Assembly (NCBI GenBank): GCA_016218085.1
Contig: JACREY010000003.1
Coordinates: 142,705-206,704, forward strand
DNA from: Ignavibacteriota bacterium
Lineage (GTDB): Bacteria; Bacteroidota; Ignavibacteria; Tepidaquicellales; Tepidaquicellaceae
Reading direction: 5' to 3'
DNA: 64,000 nt
Positions 62,254 through 64,000 of this stretch are shown in pieces. A program made the translations under genes and the position numbers. The notes beneath the pieces are model-generated. The model did not search any database and was not told the DNA's origin. It was given only the letters and a program-made list of their open reading frames with translations. How positions within the stretch are numbered: the first letter of the stretch is position 1; every line of letters starts with the position of its first letter.

Positions 62254-63474
62254 TTATTTTATCAGTATCATTTTTTTTGTCTGACTGAAGTTTTCTGCTG
62301 ATAAGGTATAAAAATATATTCCGCTCGGATAGTTTCCGACATTCCACTCTGCAATATAAGAACCTTCATCAAGCTTTTCATTTACTAAAGTTGTAATTTC
62401 CTTTCCCGATACATCAAATATTTTCAGCAGAACATCCGATTCGGTAAGAATATCAAATTCTATCGAGGTTGAGGGATTAAAAGGATTCGGGTAATTTTGT
62501 TTAAGTGAAAATGCGGACGGCACTTTTGAACTGATATTCTGAACACCGATAATTTCCGACAGAGAGCGCCGCCAGACAGATTTTCCCCAAGTACCGGCAA
62601 AAACAAATTCGTTTTTAATTAATAAATTATTTATTGAAGGAATAGTATCAAATCCTTGATTTTTTTTTGCCCAGGTTGTTCCATTATTGGTTGTTACAAA
62701 TATTCCTGAATCTGACCCTGCAATAACATTAGAACCGCTTATTGCAAGTGTAAAAATATCTAAATAATTCAAAGATGTCGGTGACCAATTTTGGCCAGAA
62801 TTTGTTGAAAGATAGACACCTCTACCAATTGAACCAGTAACATAAATTAAAGCCGCATAAATATTTGGACCATTTGTTGCTATTGATATTACTTTTGCAT
62901 TATTCAAAGAATTCGTCCAATTTTGTCCAAAATTAGTAGATTTATAAATGCCACCATTACCACTAACTACTTCGGTTCCAGAGTAAAGCTCATTTCCAGA
63001 AACTGAGAGACATCTTGTAAACCTATTAAAGTCTGAAGATGGCGACCAAGTAAATCCAACATTAGTAGATTTATATACAAAACTACCAATCGCTGCAAAT
63101 AAAGTTGTTCCAATTTTTGCAAAATCTGAAATAGATTTATCACTTATACTATAATATGACCAGTTCATTCCGAAATCATTAGAGCGATAAACCCCGGAAG
63201 ACGTTCCTGCGAGTAAAAAAGTGTCGTTCGTAATATAACAATTTGCAACTTTAGTAAAAGTTGTCTGCAACCAATTCACTCCATTGTTAGAAGAGACATA
63301 AGTATAAGTAGCACTATTAATAGTATTTTGTGCTCCAGCCACAATATTATTTCTACAATAACCTAAACTATATATACGAAATTTTGTACCCATTCCATTG
63401 CTCATCTGCACCCACTGTGCATTCAGAGTAAAAGAAAAGCTAAGCAATGTGAATATTAAAAATAATTTTTTCAT
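62254..63474 (-). CDS. T9SS-secreted beta-propeller protein with Asp-box-like repeats
   Basis: About 406 residues. I prefer the ATG at 63474 (MKKLFLIFTLLSFSFTLNAQ) to one 17 codons upstream at 63525 because it opens directly with a signal peptide. Repeats of about 40 residues carry STNFGQNWT, STNSGQNWSP and TTNNGTTWAK turns, typical of BNR/Vps10-like propellers. The C-terminal T9SS sorting domain has LKQNYPNPFNPSTSIEF. Function unknown; surface adhesion or sugar binding is possible. It is the most Asn/Ser-rich of the four T9SS proteins. Confidence 0.83.
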   Translation of the reverse strand: MKKLFLIFTLLSFSFTLNAQWVQMSNGMGTKFRIYSLGYCRNNIVAGAQNTINSATYTYVSSNNGVNWLQTTFTKVANCYITNDTFLLAGTSSGVYRSNDFGMNWSYYSISDKSISDFAKIGTTLFAAIGSFVYKSTNVGFTWSPSSDFNRFTRCLSVSGNELYSGTEVVSGNGGIYKSTNFGQNWTNSLNNAKVISIATNGPNIYAALIYVTGSIGRGVYLSTNSGQNWSPTSLNYLDIFTLAISGSNVIAGSDSGIFVTTNNGTTWAKKNQGFDTIPSINNLLIKNEFVFAGTWGKSVWRRSLSEIIGVQNISSKVPSAFSLKQNYPNPFNPSTSIEFDILTESDVLLKIFDVSGKEITTLVNEKLDEGSYIAEWNVGNYPSGIYFYTLSAENFSQTKKMILIK

Positions 63475-63605
63475 AACTTTGAGGATAGTTTCAAATAACT
63501 TATTAACAAAAACAGAAACAATCAATATTCTTATTTTGTCATAAGATATTCAGAAAGGAAATGATGCACGACAAATTCAGTAATGGCTACCACAGATATA
63601 TACAA

Positions 63606-63639
63606 AAAAAGCTGCATTACTATTGTAATACAGCTTTTT
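63606..63639 (-). terminator. Terminator beyond the 5S fragment
   Basis: A stem formed by AAAAAGCTGCATTAC and GTAATACAGCTTTTT, with one mismatch, followed by A/T runs on both sides. It repeats the structure of the terminator at 63713-63747. Confidence 0.75.
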
Positions 63640-63650
63640 AAAATAAAAAA

Positions 63651-63704
63651 CCTGGCGAAACCGATTTCTCCTTTCACAATGCTTTGCGAATGGTTACCTT
63701 AGGT
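63651..63704 (-). rRNA. Partial 5S rRNA fragment (3' end)
   Basis: The sequence starts CCTGGCGAAACCGA, identical to the 5S 3' end at 63761, and continues to a degraded copy of the following 35 bases (GCTTTGCGAATGGTTACCTTAGG resembles the corresponding segment of the intact 5S). The 5' half is missing. With the adjoining hairpin it looks like a duplication of the 5S 3' half plus terminator. Confidence 0.7.
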
Positions 63705-63712
63705 ATATACAG

Positions 63713-63747
63713 AAAAAGCTGCATGAAAAAAAATCACACAGCTTTTT
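63713..63747 (-). terminator. Terminator of the rRNA operon
   Basis: AAAAAGCTG and CAGCTTTTT form a nine-base stem 13 bp after the 5S 3' end, followed on the minus strand by T-rich sequence. It duplicates the hairpin at 63606-63639. Confidence 0.8.
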
Positions 63748-63760
63748 TAAAATAAAAAAA

Positions 63761-63874
<114 letters not shown>

Positions 63875-63883
63875 AAAATCTAT

Positions 63884-63903
63884 CCCGCGGATTTCGCCGC
63901 GGG
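63884..63903 (-). repeat. 23S-5S spacer hairpin
   Basis: CCCGCGG-ATTTCG-CCGCGGG forms a seven-base GC-only stem in the short spacer between the 23S 3' end and the 5S gene. Likely part of the processing stem of the rRNA precursor. Confidence 0.6.
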
Positions 63904-63956
63904 AAATTAATAAAAACAAGATGCCGTTATGTCTATCGGATCAATATAAAATTTAA

Positions 63957-64000
63957 TGGCAAGTCGTTCGACTTATTAGTACTACTCGGCTGAACACATC
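63957..64000 (-). rRNA. 23S rRNA, 3' end (partial)
   Basis: The minus strand from 64000 reads GATGTGTTCAGCCGAGTAGT then ACTAATAAGTCGAACGACTTGCC, matching the last bases of bacterial 23S rRNA. The gene runs out of the window at its right edge. The precise 3' end (63957, give or take a few bases) is inferred. Confidence 0.8.

Overview
The window looks like a chromosomal segment of an AT-rich, Gram-negative member of the Ignavibacteria/Chlorobi side of the Bacteroidota. Four secreted proteins end in a type IX secretion (T9SS) sorting domain with the QNYPNPFNP signature, there is a PorV-like outer-membrane protein, the F-type ATPase operon lacks atpD and atpC, and Shine-Dalgarno sequences are mostly weak or absent. 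This lineage call is an inference from gene content. Almost everything from 0.8 to 42.5 kb, and again from 44.6 kb to the end, is on the minus strand.

0-8.5 kb: a TPR protein (+) converges on rqcH, which follows an ATP synthase operon read as atpZ-like, atpI-like, atpB, atpE, atpF, atpH, atpA, an unrecognised 89-codon gene, and atpG. A cluster of nested palindromes lies at 8.31-8.46 kb. 8.5-12.4 kb: an acyl-CoA carboxylase carboxyltransferase, murA and accA.

12.5-38.7 kb: a roughly 26-kb surface polysaccharide locus. It holds a phosphoglycosyltransferase that starts the chain, wecB, a complete GDP-heptose module (gmhB, gmhA, hddC-like, hddA-like) with a transaldolase and an epimerase, seven further glycosyltransferases, methyl-, acetyl- and deacetylation enzymes, Wzx-like flippase, Wzy-like polymerase, Wzz-like and Wza-like export proteins, and a phosphohexomutase. 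One glycosyltransferase is fused to a phosphoglycosyltransferase-like domain that has lost its catalytic core. Together these describe a Wzx/Wzy-type pathway building a heptose-containing glycan.

38.7-51.8 kb: a cobalamin-binding mutase domain, a YbhN-like membrane protein, maf, proS, a YedK-type abasic-site protein, a PorV-like porin, two T9SS cargo proteins (one with seven candidate haem-binding motifs), a lipoprotein, the N-terminal half of a split transketolase, plsY, a DUF1460 protein and a GNAT acetyltransferase.

51.8-54.6 kb is the most unusual stretch. A frameshifted IS200/REP-associated transposase is flanked on both sides by REP-like hairpins, followed by a 50-bp tandem array, a second diverged copy of the last codons of dnaB, three consecutive hairpins and a seven-repeat propeller T9SS protein. 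The intact dnaB lies just beyond. This resembles a cargo segment inserted at the 3' end of dnaB.

54.6-64 kb: a housekeeping run (dnaB, type 4 uracil-DNA glycosylase, coaBC, rpoZ, gmk, yicC-like, LOG-family), an SDR reductase, tRNA-Arg(CCT) flanked by a perfect inverted repeat, a short GC-rich island, a fourth T9SS protein, and the 3' end of an rRNA operon (5S complete, 23S partial) with a duplicated 5S 3' fragment plus terminator.
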